This document shows positions 1 to 7,108 of a stretch of DNA of 64,000 bases, piece after piece. The stretch's first letter is position 1; the number at the start of each line of letters is the position of its first letter. The DNA is from Chryseobacterium shigense. GTDB lineage: Bacteria > Bacteroidota > Bacteroidia > Flavobacteriales > Weeksellaceae. The DNA lies in NCBI RefSeq assembly GCF_900156575.1, contig NZ_FTNY01000004.1, positions 310,001-374,000 of the forward strand, read 5' to 3'. The notes under the pieces were generated by a model that worked only from the letters and a program-made list of their open reading frames with translations, had not been told where the DNA came from and did not search any database. Made by a program: the position numbers and the translations under genes.

Positions 1-673
1 TTTTGAAACCTACTGCAATGGTAAGGCCTTCATTGGGGCGAAGCCCTGCCGCACTCCATTCGATGGAATGCTCAGACAATACCTGAGCTGTACAGTTTTG
101 GCTATTACTGCCGTAAGCTCCGGTATAACAAGAGTTTTGGATAATTCCGGCTCCTTCGGGAAGATTCACTTTAGCAGAAACAGAATCTACATCGAAATCC
201 CAGTACGTTCCGTTTACATTCCAGTAAAATTCATCATACTTCGCAAAAAATCCGATCTGGTTCTGTGCTTTGTATTTTATTTCATAGTCGTAGGTTCCGG
301 GATCCAGGATAATATCTTTATTTCCTGCATATATTTTTAAATAGCCATCTCCTGTCTCTTCATGGTAATTTTCATCGATTCCATTTTTTTTCACAGAGAT
401 GATATCGTATTGTACTTTCTGTGTTTTATTATTCAGATTTCTAGATAAAGGAAGTGCCCGAAAAATTCCTCTTTTGATGTTATTTCCGAGACTGTACACC
501 TTAATGTTTTCTGTAACGGTAATTCCCGAATTTTTATCCACATCAATATCGGAATGGAAAGAAATAATTTTTTCCGGTCCGATTATCGACAACTGATCTG
601 CCCTTGCCAATTCATTTTGGGCAAAAGCAATGAAAAAAAACTGAAGAAAGAAAAGTAGTAACCCCTTTTTCAT
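1..673 (-). CDS. DUF2207 domain protein, partial (C-terminus beyond the window)
   Basis: The reading frame is open from the ATG at 673 to the window edge, giving about 224 residues. It begins with a signal peptide (Met-Lys-Lys, a Phe/Leu-rich core, then FAQNE). The rest reads like the extracytoplasmic beta-domain of DUF2207 proteins, with the typical IKVYSLGNNIKRGIFRALP stretch (residues about 60-80) and a YDYEIKYKAQNQIGFF stretch. The start codon is 3 bases past the lemA stop, so the two genes are cotranscribed; LemA/DUF2207 pairs are common in bacteria. The membrane segments usually found at the C-terminus would lie outside the window. Function is unknown; a role at the envelope is inferred. 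Confidence 0.85.
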   Translation of the reverse strand, partial: MKKGLLLFFLQFFFIAFAQNELARADQLSIIGPEKIISFHSDIDVDKNSGITVTENIKVYSLGNNIKRGIFRALPLSRNLNNKTQKVQYDIISVKKNGIDENYHEETGDGYLKIYAGNKDIILDPGTYDYEIKYKAQNQIGFFAKYDEFYWNVNGTYWDFDVDSVSAKVNLPEGAGIIQNSCYTGAYGSNSQNCTAQVLSEHSIEWSAAGLRPNEGLTIAVGFK

Positions 674-676
674 TTC

Positions 677-1225
677 TTAGAATTTTACAGTTGGTACTTC
701 TCTTTCTGCAATATGATCCAGTTCAAAGAAAGACGATTTTTCAAATTTGTACATATTCGCAATGATATTGCTTGGAAAAGATTCAACTAAAGTATTGTTT
801 TCACGCACTGTTCCGTTGTAGTATCTTCTTGCTTTCTCCACATCATTTTCTATGGAAGTAAGTTCGCTTTGAAGTTGCTGAAAATTGGTGTTCGCTTTCA
901 GATCAGGATACTGTTCTGCAACAGCGAATAAATTCATCATCGCCTGATTCAGGTTTTTCTCAGCCGCCTCTTTGGATTGAACAGAATCTGCCCCTACAGC
1001 CTGCGTTCTCGCTCTGATTACACTGTCAAGAGTTTCCCGTTCGTGGGTAGCATAGCCTTTCACTGTTTCTACAAGATTGGGAATAAGGTCATGGCGTTTT
1101 TTAAGCATCACATCAATACTGCTCCACGCTTCCTGAACCAGATTTCTCAGTTTTACAAGACGGTTGTAGATGGACACTGCGTAAAAAGCAAACGCTGCGA
1201 TTAAAGCAATAATAACTATACTCAT
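677..1225 (-). CDS. LemA family protein
   Basis: A 182-residue protein of the usual LemA length. It has one N-terminal membrane anchor (about residues 2-20) followed by the family core LVQEAWSSIDVMLKKRHDLI and PNLVETVKGY, then long helices expected to bundle outside the cytoplasm. It heads a two-gene unit with the DUF2207 gene immediately downstream (4-base spacing). A 7/8 match to the -7 element (TACTTTTA on the minus strand, 1247-1254) lies upstream. LemA proteins are often linked to membrane stress, but no biochemical role is established, so only the family is assigned. Confidence 0.93.
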   Translation of the reverse strand: MSIVIIALIAAFAFYAVSIYNRLVKLRNLVQEAWSSIDVMLKKRHDLIPNLVETVKGYATHERETLDSVIRARTQAVGADSVQSKEAAEKNLNQAMMNLFAVAEQYPDLKANTNFQQLQSELTSIENDVEKARRYYNGTVRENNTLVESFPSNIIANMYKFEKSSFFELDHIAEREVPTVKF

Positions 1226-1395
1226 ACATTTTTATTTTATATCCATTAAAAGTACTGTTTTTTTGAATCGGAAATAGAAATTTAAGAATAGCCTGGAATT
1301 ATTTTAATTAAATTTCTTTTAAACCATTAAAAATATTGAATAGATGAAAGCAAAGTCAATCAAAATTTCGATCTTAAAAATTATGGTGATGCCAC

Positions 1396-1427
1396 AAAAA
1401 AAAGTATCCGGAAAAACCGAATACTTT
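1396..1427 (-). terminator. Rho-independent terminator after the NIL-domain gene
   Basis: Read on the minus strand, a stem of about 11 pairs with one mismatch (AAAGTATTCGG / CCGGATACTTT) is followed by eight T. It lies 28 bases past the stop of the minus-strand gene at 1455-1772. Confidence 0.75.
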
Positions 1428-1454
1428 CTGTAATTAAAACTATATGAACCTCCC

Positions 1455-1772
1455 CTAAAAATACTTCCGGCAGTTGTATTCCACCATGGTATTTAAAAGT
1501 TTATTTTTATTCAGATAAAACTCCAGCTGCTGGTAGTCTTCTGAATTGACATTAATATACAATTGTACCGAACCAAAACTGTTTCCATTCACATATTCTA
1601 CATTGGCAGATAACACCCTGTGGCAGATCCCAAACTGATTGTAAATGGTATTCATCAAATGCTCAAATTTCATTTTGCCATTCAATTCTATTTCCAGGAT
1701 CAGTTCTTTTTTAGGCAGCCCGATTGTATTATTCGGTATTACCTGTAATGTTGGATTAGGTGTAATCATCAT
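1455..1772 (-). CDS. Stand-alone NIL-domain protein
   Basis: A 105-residue protein. Residues about 22-100 match the NIL domain, the ferredoxin-like regulatory domain at the C-terminus of MetN methionine-transport ATPases: a first strand (KKELILEIELNG), a helix carrying FEHLMNTIYNQFGI, the characteristic NGNSFGSVQLYI turn-strand, and a closing YLNKNKLLNTMVEY. No ATPase domain is attached and no ABC-transporter gene lies nearby, so this is an orphan version. It is a single-gene unit with its own terminator (1396-1427) and a promoter overlapped by a 16-bp-arm palindrome (1846-1884). A regulatory role in sulfur amino-acid metabolism is an inference from the domain only. Confidence 0.75.
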   Translation of the reverse strand: MMITPNPTLQVIPNNTIGLPKKELILEIELNGKMKFEHLMNTIYNQFGICHRVLSANVEYVNGNSFGSVQLYINVNSEDYQQLEFYLNKNKLLNTMVEYNCRKYF

Positions 1773-1834
1773 TAAACAATTTTTTGGTTAAACATTTTCT
1801 AGATCATGATTGCTCTCTTGCGTTAAATCTTTGA

Positions 1835-1842
1835 CAAAAGTA
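1835..1842 (-). promoter_or_regulatory. Promoter -7 element for the NIL-domain gene
   Basis: On the minus strand the sequence TACTTTTG is a perfect match to TAnnTTTG. A TTG at 1864-1862 sits 19 bases upstream, which is the usual -33/-7 spacing in Bacteroidetes. The start codon is at 1772. Confidence 0.7.
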
Positions 1843-1845
1843 TAA

Positions 1846-1884
1846 AAAATTATTAGTCCACCAAATTAGTGGACTAATAATTTT
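1846..1884. promoter_or_regulatory. Large perfect palindrome over the promoter, putative operator
   Basis: Two 16-base arms (1846-1861 and 1869-1884; core half-site ATTAGTCCAC) are perfect inverted repeats around a 7-base centre. The palindrome covers the -33 TTG and the spacer of the NIL-gene promoter, so a bound dimer would block RNA polymerase. There is no T-run placed as for a terminator of the next gene, which already has its own terminator at 1976-2004. The cognate regulator is unknown. Confidence 0.6.
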
Positions 1885-1975
1885 AAATTTTAACATAATT
1901 TTTTTTAAGGGTATAATAGAAGCGAAGTATTTCCCACAAATTACAGGAAGATCACAGAATTTAAAATAAAAAATA

Positions 1976-2004
1976 CCCCTAAAAATCATTCAAATCTTTA
2001 GGGG
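1976..2004 (-). terminator. Rho-independent terminator after the NlpC/P60-like gene
   Basis: On the minus strand CCCCTAAA and TTTAGGGG form an 8-pair stem with a 13-base loop, followed by TATTTTTTATTTT. It lies just past the stop codon at 2028. Confidence 0.75.
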
Positions 2005-2027
2005 GTTGTATTGTTCTTATCGTTTAT

Positions 2028-2696
2028 TTAGAGTTCTCCTACTCTTTCCAATTTTTCTGAAGCTGCCAATCCATTGGGATTACATCCGGGTTCTCCTTCC
2101 GGAACGGCCAGATTTTTCTTTTGATAAAATGTTGTCCAGAATTCATTGGTCTTACCTGTTTTAGGATCAACAAAGGTCATGGGTTCTAATTTAAAAATAT
2201 GACTCTCACGGAATGCCCTTTCGATATAATCTGAGCAGTAATACGAATTTTCATCCAAAATATAATTGAAATTATAAGGTTTTCCCACCATAGACTCTGC
2301 TTTTTTAAGTGCTGTAGGAACAGATTTCTGATATTCAGACTTTAAGCGGTAGATGATTACTTTCTGCCCGTCATCAGACTGGTCTTTAACAAAAGAATGC
2401 AGGTCCTGCTTCTGGGAACCTCCTTTTGGAGATGCATGCAGCACATACCAATGATTATTTTCCTTTTCCACAATTCCAATATGATCAAAAGAGGCCTCTT
2501 TTTGCTTTTGTGTCACATTATTAATTGCTCCTGACAGTCCTGTTTCTTTTGCCGTGACAAAAAGCAGATCGCCGTTCTTTAATTGGCCTGCTCCGGGTTG
2601 AGACGTACAGCTGTGAACCCAAAATAGTACAGCTACTATACTATAAATCAATGGTTTTACAAAGTTCAAAAACGGATCTTTTTTTAATCTAATCAT
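2028..2696 (-). CDS. YiiX/YebB-like NlpC/P60-superfamily lipoprotein
   Basis: A 222-residue protein. The N-terminus is hydrophobic and ends in a possible lipobox (WVHSC, Cys30). The papain-like NlpC/P60 fold shows as NGDLLFVTA (41-49), the catalytic-type His72 in FDHIGIV, and the nucleophile Cys154 in SYYCSDYIERAF. The Cys comes after the His in sequence order, as in the circularly permuted YiiX/YebB subgroup. These enzymes are predicted amidases or peptidases on peptidoglycan or lipid substrates; the substrate here is unknown. The gene diverges from the two-component system, has a perfect -7 element TAAATTTG (2719-2726, minus strand), and a terminator at 1976-2004. Confidence 0.85.
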   Translation of the reverse strand: MIRLKKDPFLNFVKPLIYSIVAVLFWVHSCTSQPGAGQLKNGDLLFVTAKETGLSGAINNVTQKQKEASFDHIGIVEKENNHWYVLHASPKGGSQKQDLHSFVKDQSDDGQKVIIYRLKSEYQKSVPTALKKAESMVGKPYNFNYILDENSYYCSDYIERAFRESHIFKLEPMTFVDPKTGKTNEFWTTFYQKKNLAVPEGEPGCNPNGLAASEKLERVGEL

Positions 2697-2718
2697 AACA
2701 CGTCTATCATTAAGCGGT

Positions 2719-2726
2719 CAAATTTA
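2719..2726 (-). promoter_or_regulatory. Promoter -7 element for the NlpC/P60-like gene
   Basis: TAAATTTG on the minus strand is a perfect TAnnTTTG match, 22 bases upstream of the start at 2696. It lies in the short intergenic region shared with the divergent response-regulator gene. Confidence 0.6.
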
Positions 2727-2764
2727 CAAATTGCATTCATTATATGTATGTGAAAATACTTAAT

Positions 2765-2772
2765 TACCTTTG
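2765..2772 (+). promoter_or_regulatory. Promoter -7 element for the two-component system
   Basis: TACCTTTG matches TAnnTTTG perfectly, 27 bases before the ATG at 2800. No TTG at the ideal distance was seen, so the upstream half is uncertain and may depend on an activator. Confidence 0.55.
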
Positions 2773-2799
2773 CAACACCAGCAATAAAACCTGACTTCT

Positions 2800-3504
2800 A
2801 TGCCTCATATCCTGTTAGTTGAAGATGATAAAAGACTTTCGCAGCTGATTGCGAGAGGAGTAATGGAAAATGATATGGAAGTAAATATTGCTGCCGACGG
2901 TGAAACAGCACTCAAACTCACTGAATTAATGGATTTTGATCTTATCATCACTGATATTATCCTTCCCGTTAAAAACGGACTGGAATTCTGCAAGGAAATC
3001 AAAGCAGTGAAACCTGAAATTCCGGTTATTATGCTGACTGCATTAGGAACAACCGATGACAAACTGGAAGGTTTTGATTCAGGGGCAGATGATTATCTTA
3101 CCAAACCCTTTGAAATGAGGGAACTCATGGCGAGAGTCAAAGTTCTGCTTAAAAGATATTCCACCTATCGTCCGGAAACCTCATCTGTACTGCAATACGA
3201 AGATATTGAGATGGATTTGAAATTAAAAACCGTCATTCGTGCCGGAAATCCGATCAAACTTACTCCCAAAGAATTCAATCTGATGAAATTCCTGCTTGAA
3301 AATCCAGAAAGGGTTCTCTCCCGTCATGAGATCGCAGAAAATGTATGGGAAACTCATTTTGACACAGGCACAAATTTTATTGATGTTTACATTAATTATA
3401 TCAGAAAAAAAATAGATCGCAGCTTTGACATCAAGCTTATTCATACCAAAGCAGGCATGGGATTTATTTTAAAAAAGGGCTACGAAGACAATTCAAACGC
3501 TTAA
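2800..3504 (+). CDS. OmpR/PhoB-family response regulator
   Basis: A 234-residue protein. The receiver domain (1-118) has the acidic pair (VEDD, residues 9-10), phospho-acceptor Asp52 (IITDIILP), Thr80 and Lys102 (TKPF). The C-terminal winged helix (about 130-228) contains LTPKEFNLMKFLLENPERVL and the recognition region FIDVYINYIRKKID. It lies 9 bases ahead of the sensor kinase and upstream of mgtC and the metal-efflux genes. This placement suggests it controls them in response to metal or cation stress, but the signal cannot be read from sequence. Confidence 0.95.
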   Translation: MPHILLVEDDKRLSQLIARGVMENDMEVNIAADGETALKLTELMDFDLIITDIILPVKNGLEFCKEIKAVKPEIPVIMLTALGTTDDKLEGFDSGADDYLTKPFEMRELMARVKVLLKRYSTYRPETSSVLQYEDIEMDLKLKTVIRAGNPIKLTPKEFNLMKFLLENPERVLSRHEIAENVWETHFDTGTNFIDVYINYIRKKIDRSFDIKLIHTKAGMGFILKKGYEDNSNA

Positions 3505-3513
3505 AGATCCGGC

Positions 3514-4866
3514 ATGAAAGTTAGAACCAGGCTTACTTTATTGTTTACACTAGTAACCGCGATGCTCATTAGTTTTTATGGGTTTGCCATCTACTATTCT
3601 TCAAAGGAAGCCAGAGAAACTTCGTTTTACACGGAACTTAAAAGTGAAGCTGTTGCCAAAGCCAATCTCTTTTTCCAGGGAGCGTTGAGTGAAAAGGAAA
3701 TGCATCAGCTGTATAAAAACAATACCCAGACTCTGAGTGAAGTTCAGGTCGCGATCTATGATTCCCATTTTAATCTTGTATATCATGATGATTCTAAAGT
3801 AGATTACGTGAAAGAAACTCCTGAAATGCTTTCAAAAATCTTTAATAGCAAACAGCTTTTCTTCTTTCTGGACGATTTGCAGGTAACAGGAATTGTTTAT
3901 TCCCATAACGGAAAACAGTATGCAATCACGGCGGCCGCTTATGATCAGTATGGTTATAATTCCATCAATCATTTATTGACCATCAGTATTATTTCATTTA
4001 TTACTATTCTCGTCCTTATTTATCTCGCAGGTCTTTTTCTTTCTAAAAAAGCCCTCAGTCCTGCTGAGAAAATGGTGGAACAGATTAAAAGGATCAACGC
4101 CGGAAAACTGCAACTCCGGTTGGACGAATCTGAAGAAAAAGGAGAGTTTCACGAACTTGAAAAAAACTTCAACCAAATGCTGGAAAGACTGGAGCACTCT
4201 TTCAGCACACAAAAACATTTTGTCTCCAATATTTCTCACGAACTCAACACCCCTCTCGCTGCCATGACCGCTGAACTGGAACTGGCTTTAAAGAAAAATT
4301 ACACCCAGGACGAATATCAAAAAATTATCCTGAATGCATTAACGGATGTGAAAAATATGACCAAGCTTTCCGGAAGTTTAATGGATCTGGCCAAAGCCAG
4401 CTATGACCCGGCTGAAATAAGTTTTTCTGAAATCAGAATAGACGAAATCCTGATGGAATCTTACGCCAAGATCAGGAAAGAAAATCCTCAGTATAAAATC
4501 AATCTCAACATTGATCCGGAAATTGATGAACAGAAGCTGATTCATACAGGAAATCCTTACCTTCTTCTGGTAGCCTTCAATAACCTGATTGATAATGCCT
4601 GTAAATATGCATCAGACAATACCTGTTTTATTGATGTTACAGCTGTATCTGATCACCTTTCCATTAAGTTTATTAATAAAGGATTGCCTGTTTCCGAAAA
4701 GGATCAGCAGAATATATTTAAACCCTTCTACAGAGCAGAAAATTCCTTTGACAAAAAAGGATACGGAATAGGCCTCTACCTTACTCAAAAAATCATTAGT
4801 CTTCATCATGCTCAAATCCAGATTTCTTCCGGAGAAAACACGACCCACTTTCAAATCATTTTTTAG
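3514..4866 (+). CDS. Sensor histidine kinase
   Basis: A 450-residue two-transmembrane kinase. TM1 (about 7-28) and TM2 (about 150-174) flank a periplasmic sensor of about 120 residues. A HAMP linker follows (ALSPAEKMVEQIKRINAGKL), then the HisKA H-box SNISHELNTPLAAM with His242, an N-box (NNLIDNACKYAS) and a G-box (GYGIGLYLTQKI). The topology resembles CusS/PhoR-type heavy-metal sensors, but the periplasmic part has no obvious His-rich or Cys-rich metal site. It is cotranscribed with the response regulator at 2800. Confidence 0.94.
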   Translation: MKVRTRLTLLFTLVTAMLISFYGFAIYYSSKEARETSFYTELKSEAVAKANLFFQGALSEKEMHQLYKNNTQTLSEVQVAIYDSHFNLVYHDDSKVDYVKETPEMLSKIFNSKQLFFFLDDLQVTGIVYSHNGKQYAITAAAYDQYGYNSINHLLTISIISFITILVLIYLAGLFLSKKALSPAEKMVEQIKRINAGKLQLRLDESEEKGEFHELEKNFNQMLERLEHSFSTQKHFVSNISHELNTPLAAMTAELELALKKNYTQDEYQKIILNALTDVKNMTKLSGSLMDLAKASYDPAEISFSEIRIDEILMESYAKIRKENPQYKINLNIDPEIDEQKLIHTGNPYLLLVAFNNLIDNACKYASDNTCFIDVTAVSDHLSIKFINKGLPVSEKDQQNIFKPFYRAENSFDKKGYGIGLYLTQKIISLHHAQIQISSGENTTHFQIIF

Positions 4867-5060
4867 ACAGAAGAGAAAAGATAAAAGATGAAAGATGAAA
4901 GAAGATAGATCATAGACGTCACAATTTAAATATAGGTTAATGATATCAGAATACTACCTATATAACCTCCCTCTTCTAACTTCTAATTTATAACTTATAA
5001 CTTCTCTAATCAAATTCTAATAACATTCTAAACCATCTCTAACAGCTTCTCCCAGCCGTT
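4867..5060. other. Low-complexity intergenic DNA: purine-rich, then pyrimidine-rich
   Basis: Directly after the kinase gene comes a purine-rich run built from AAAGATGA-like words (4867-4905). From about 4960 there is a pyrimidine-rich stretch of repeated CTTCTAA / AACTT words. No ORF or convincing terminator was seen. Similar wording recurs at 47960-48075, so this is probably a background repeat type of this genome. Confidence 0.4.
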
Positions 5061-5065
5061 ACACT

Positions 5066-5073
5066 TACTTTTG
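5066..5073 (+). promoter_or_regulatory. Promoter -7 element ahead of mgtC
   Basis: TACTTTTG matches TAnnTTTG perfectly. It would start a transcript near 5080, about 110 bases before mgtC, so the mRNA has a sizeable leader (5080-5188) holding a short ORF and a hairpin. Confidence 0.55.
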
Positions 5074-5092
5074 CAGCAAAATAATTCCAACT

Positions 5093-5128
5093 ATGGACGC
5101 AGATCCTTCCAGTTATTATCAACCATAA
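5093..5128 (+). CDS. Possible 11-residue leader peptide upstream of mgtC
   Basis: An ATG at 5093 opens an 11-codon frame (MDADPSSYYQP) ending in TAA at 5128. It lies between the -7 element (5066-5073) and mgtC (5189). An imperfect hairpin with arms GCCTTTTC and GAAAAAGGC follows it (about 5129-5173). The arrangement of short ORF, hairpin and mgtC recalls leader control of mgtC in enteric bacteria, but the sequences are unrelated and a chance ORF of this size is quite possible. Confidence 0.25.
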   Translation: MDADPSSYYQP

Positions 5129-5188
5129 GCCTTTTCTGAGCATGCTTTTTCTGTATGCCTGAAAAAGGCCTGCAAAAAAGAAAAAGTT

Positions 5189-5884
5189 ATGAATACATTA
5201 GAATTTGCCACCCGCTTACTTGCTGCTCTTATTTTGGGTGCATCCATTGGTTTTGAAAGACAATGGCATCAGAAAAGTGCAGGGCTCAGAACCAATACCC
5301 TGGTATGTCTGGGATCGGCAGCATTTGTTTTATTATCTCTCAAAATCGGCGGTGACGCTACGGGTAGAATAGCCTCATATATCGTTAGCGGCATTGGTTT
5401 CCTTGGCGGTGGCGTTATCATGAAAGACGGGCTTACCGTACGTGGACTGAACACTGCTGCGACCATCTGGTGCTCTGCCTCTGTAGGTTCCCTGGCTGCT
5501 TTGGGATTCGTGACTGAAGCCGGACTGACTGCGGGATTCATCATCCTAACCCATACTCTGCTCCGTCCTCTAGGAAAAACATTAGGCTCCAAGACAATCC
5601 GCGCCAGCACTTCCGAATATCTTATTACGATTCAATGCAGAACAGAGATCGAAAACCACGCAAGAGTATTGCTGATGCAGTCTTTCAATTCAACGGATCA
5701 GATCCTGTTAAAATCCCTGACCAGCGATGATACTGAAACTCCGGAAAGCATTATTATTTCTGCTGAAGTCTATTCTTCATCACCTCAGGACAACATGATC
5801 GAAAAAGCGATCAGCAGGCTCACTCTGGAAGATAAAATCACCAGAGTCAGCTGGGAAATCATCGGAACTGAAAACGATTTATAA
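5189..5884 (+). CDS. MgtC/SapB family inner-membrane protein
   Basis: A 231-residue protein. The N-terminal half has about four to five membrane segments with the MgtC signatures LGASIGFERQWHQKSAGLRT (17-36) and GIGFLGGGVIMKDG, then GLNTAATIWCSASVG. The C-terminal about 90 residues form a soluble, ACT-like domain as in longer family members. MgtC proteins are linked to growth in low magnesium and to modulation of the F-ATPase. The family is firm but the role here is not. It lies between the two-component system and the efflux genes and is followed 61 bases later by the adaptor gene, so it probably belongs to the same transcript. Confidence 0.93.
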   Translation: MNTLEFATRLLAALILGASIGFERQWHQKSAGLRTNTLVCLGSAAFVLLSLKIGGDATGRIASYIVSGIGFLGGGVIMKDGLTVRGLNTAATIWCSASVGSLAALGFVTEAGLTAGFIILTHTLLRPLGKTLGSKTIRASTSEYLITIQCRTEIENHARVLLMQSFNSTDQILLKSLTSDDTETPESIIISAEVYSSSPQDNMIEKAISRLTLEDKITRVSWEIIGTENDL

Positions 5885-5945
5885 ACTTAAAACTGAATGT
5901 ACAATGATTCTAAAAAATGAACCCCTATTGATTAAAATATTCTCA

Positions 5946-7040
5946 ATGAAAGCAGTATTCTTCACTCCCGTTCTTGCCTTTATCATTTCATGCAGCGGTA
6001 AGAAGGAAGAACCTCAGCAGAAAGAAAACTTCAGCATCAAGGGAAATCATGTTATCCTGGCAGAAAGCAATCCGGTATTAAAGAAAATCACCACTGAAAC
6101 GGTTACGGAGCAGCAGTACAGCAAAAGTATCACCTCGGCCGGGACTATAGAAACCATTCCGAATAATTATGCAGAAATAGCCAGTCCATTTTCGGGGCGG
6201 GTGATCAGATCTTTTATTAATATCGGGCAAACTGTAAAGGCAGGAAGTCCCATTTTTGAGATTCTTGCCCCCGGATATTCTTCCGTCCGTAAAGATTATT
6301 CTGATGCCATAAATGATGTAAGACTTGCAGAAAAAAATTACAAACGTCAGCAAGATCTTGTCAGACACGGTGTAGGCATCCAAAAAGAACTGGAAGAAGC
6401 TGAAACTGAATATCAGAATAAGAAAACCTCTCTCTCCAATGCTTCTTCTGCATTGAACGCTTATAACAGCAAGGGATCAGGAGGAACCTACATTATCCAA
6501 GCGCCGATCAGTGGAGAAATTATTTCCAATAAGGTGGTTACCGGGCAATATCTGAAAGAAGATTCCGAACCGGTAGTCATCATCGCGGAACTTTCAAAAG
6601 TATGGATCACAGGTGCGGTGAAAGAAAAAGACATCCGTTTTATCAGTCCGGGCGACCCTGTATCAGTACAAGTGAACACCTACCCGGATATGGAGATCAC
6701 CGGAAAGGTTTATCACATCAGTGAACTGGTAGATGAAGATACCCGAAGTATCAAGGTTTTAATCCAATGTGATAATCCGCAGAGAAAATTAAAACCAGGA
6801 ATGTTTGCCGCTGTCACCTATTCCGCGGGGACAGAAAAAGCAGTGATTATTCCCTCCGGTGCACTGATGCAGCAAGGCGACCGCCAGTATGTCTGGATAA
6901 AAACAGGAAGAAATAAATTTACAAAACGTCTCGTTGTTCCCGGTACGACTTCTGAGAAGACAACCAAAATCAATTCAGGGCTTAAACCAGGAGATATCAT
7001 CATGGCTCAAGGTGGAATTTATATGCCCGAGACAAAATAA
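5946..7040 (+). CDS. Efflux RND transporter periplasmic adaptor (CzcB-like lipoprotein)
   Basis: I chose the ATG at 5946 because it places a lipoprotein signal directly at the N-terminus (MKAVFFTPVLAFIISC then SGKKEEP); an in-frame ATG at 5904 would add 14 non-signal residues. The mature protein has the membrane-fusion layout: a biotinyl-lipoyl half (ASPFSGRVIRSFINIGQTVK), an alpha-hairpin with coiled coil (ARL-like repeats through LVRHGVGIQKELEEAETEYQ), the second lipoyl half (IIQAPISGEIISNKVVTGQY), then beta-barrel and membrane-proximal domains. It would bridge the inner-membrane pump (7109) and the TolC-like channel (10194). No extended His-rich metal-binding tail is visible. Confidence 0.93.
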   Translation: MKAVFFTPVLAFIISCSGKKEEPQQKENFSIKGNHVILAESNPVLKKITTETVTEQQYSKSITSAGTIETIPNNYAEIASPFSGRVIRSFINIGQTVKAGSPIFEILAPGYSSVRKDYSDAINDVRLAEKNYKRQQDLVRHGVGIQKELEEAETEYQNKKTSLSNASSALNAYNSKGSGGTYIIQAPISGEIISNKVVTGQYLKEDSEPVVIIAELSKVWITGAVKEKDIRFISPGDPVSVQVNTYPDMEITGKVYHISELVDEDTRSIKVLIQCDNPQRKLKPGMFAAVTYSAGTEKAVIIPSGALMQQGDRQYVWIKTGRNKFTKRLVVPGTTSEKTTKINSGLKPGDIIMAQGGIYMPETK

Positions 7041-7108
7041 TACCTCTTTTCATCTTTCCGGAAACGTCTGCTCCGGCAAAACGATTTCCGGACTATTAAA
7101 TTAATTTT

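Noticed and set aside
1846..1884. Palindrome read as the terminator of the NlpC/P60-like gene
   Set aside because: A proper terminator with T-tract already lies closer to that gene (1976-2004), and the palindrome overlaps a promoter.
5269..5610. 113-residue minus-strand frame inside mgtC
   Set aside because: It is fully antisense to a clear MgtC protein and has no family features; Pro/Arg-rich composition is typical of a shadow frame.
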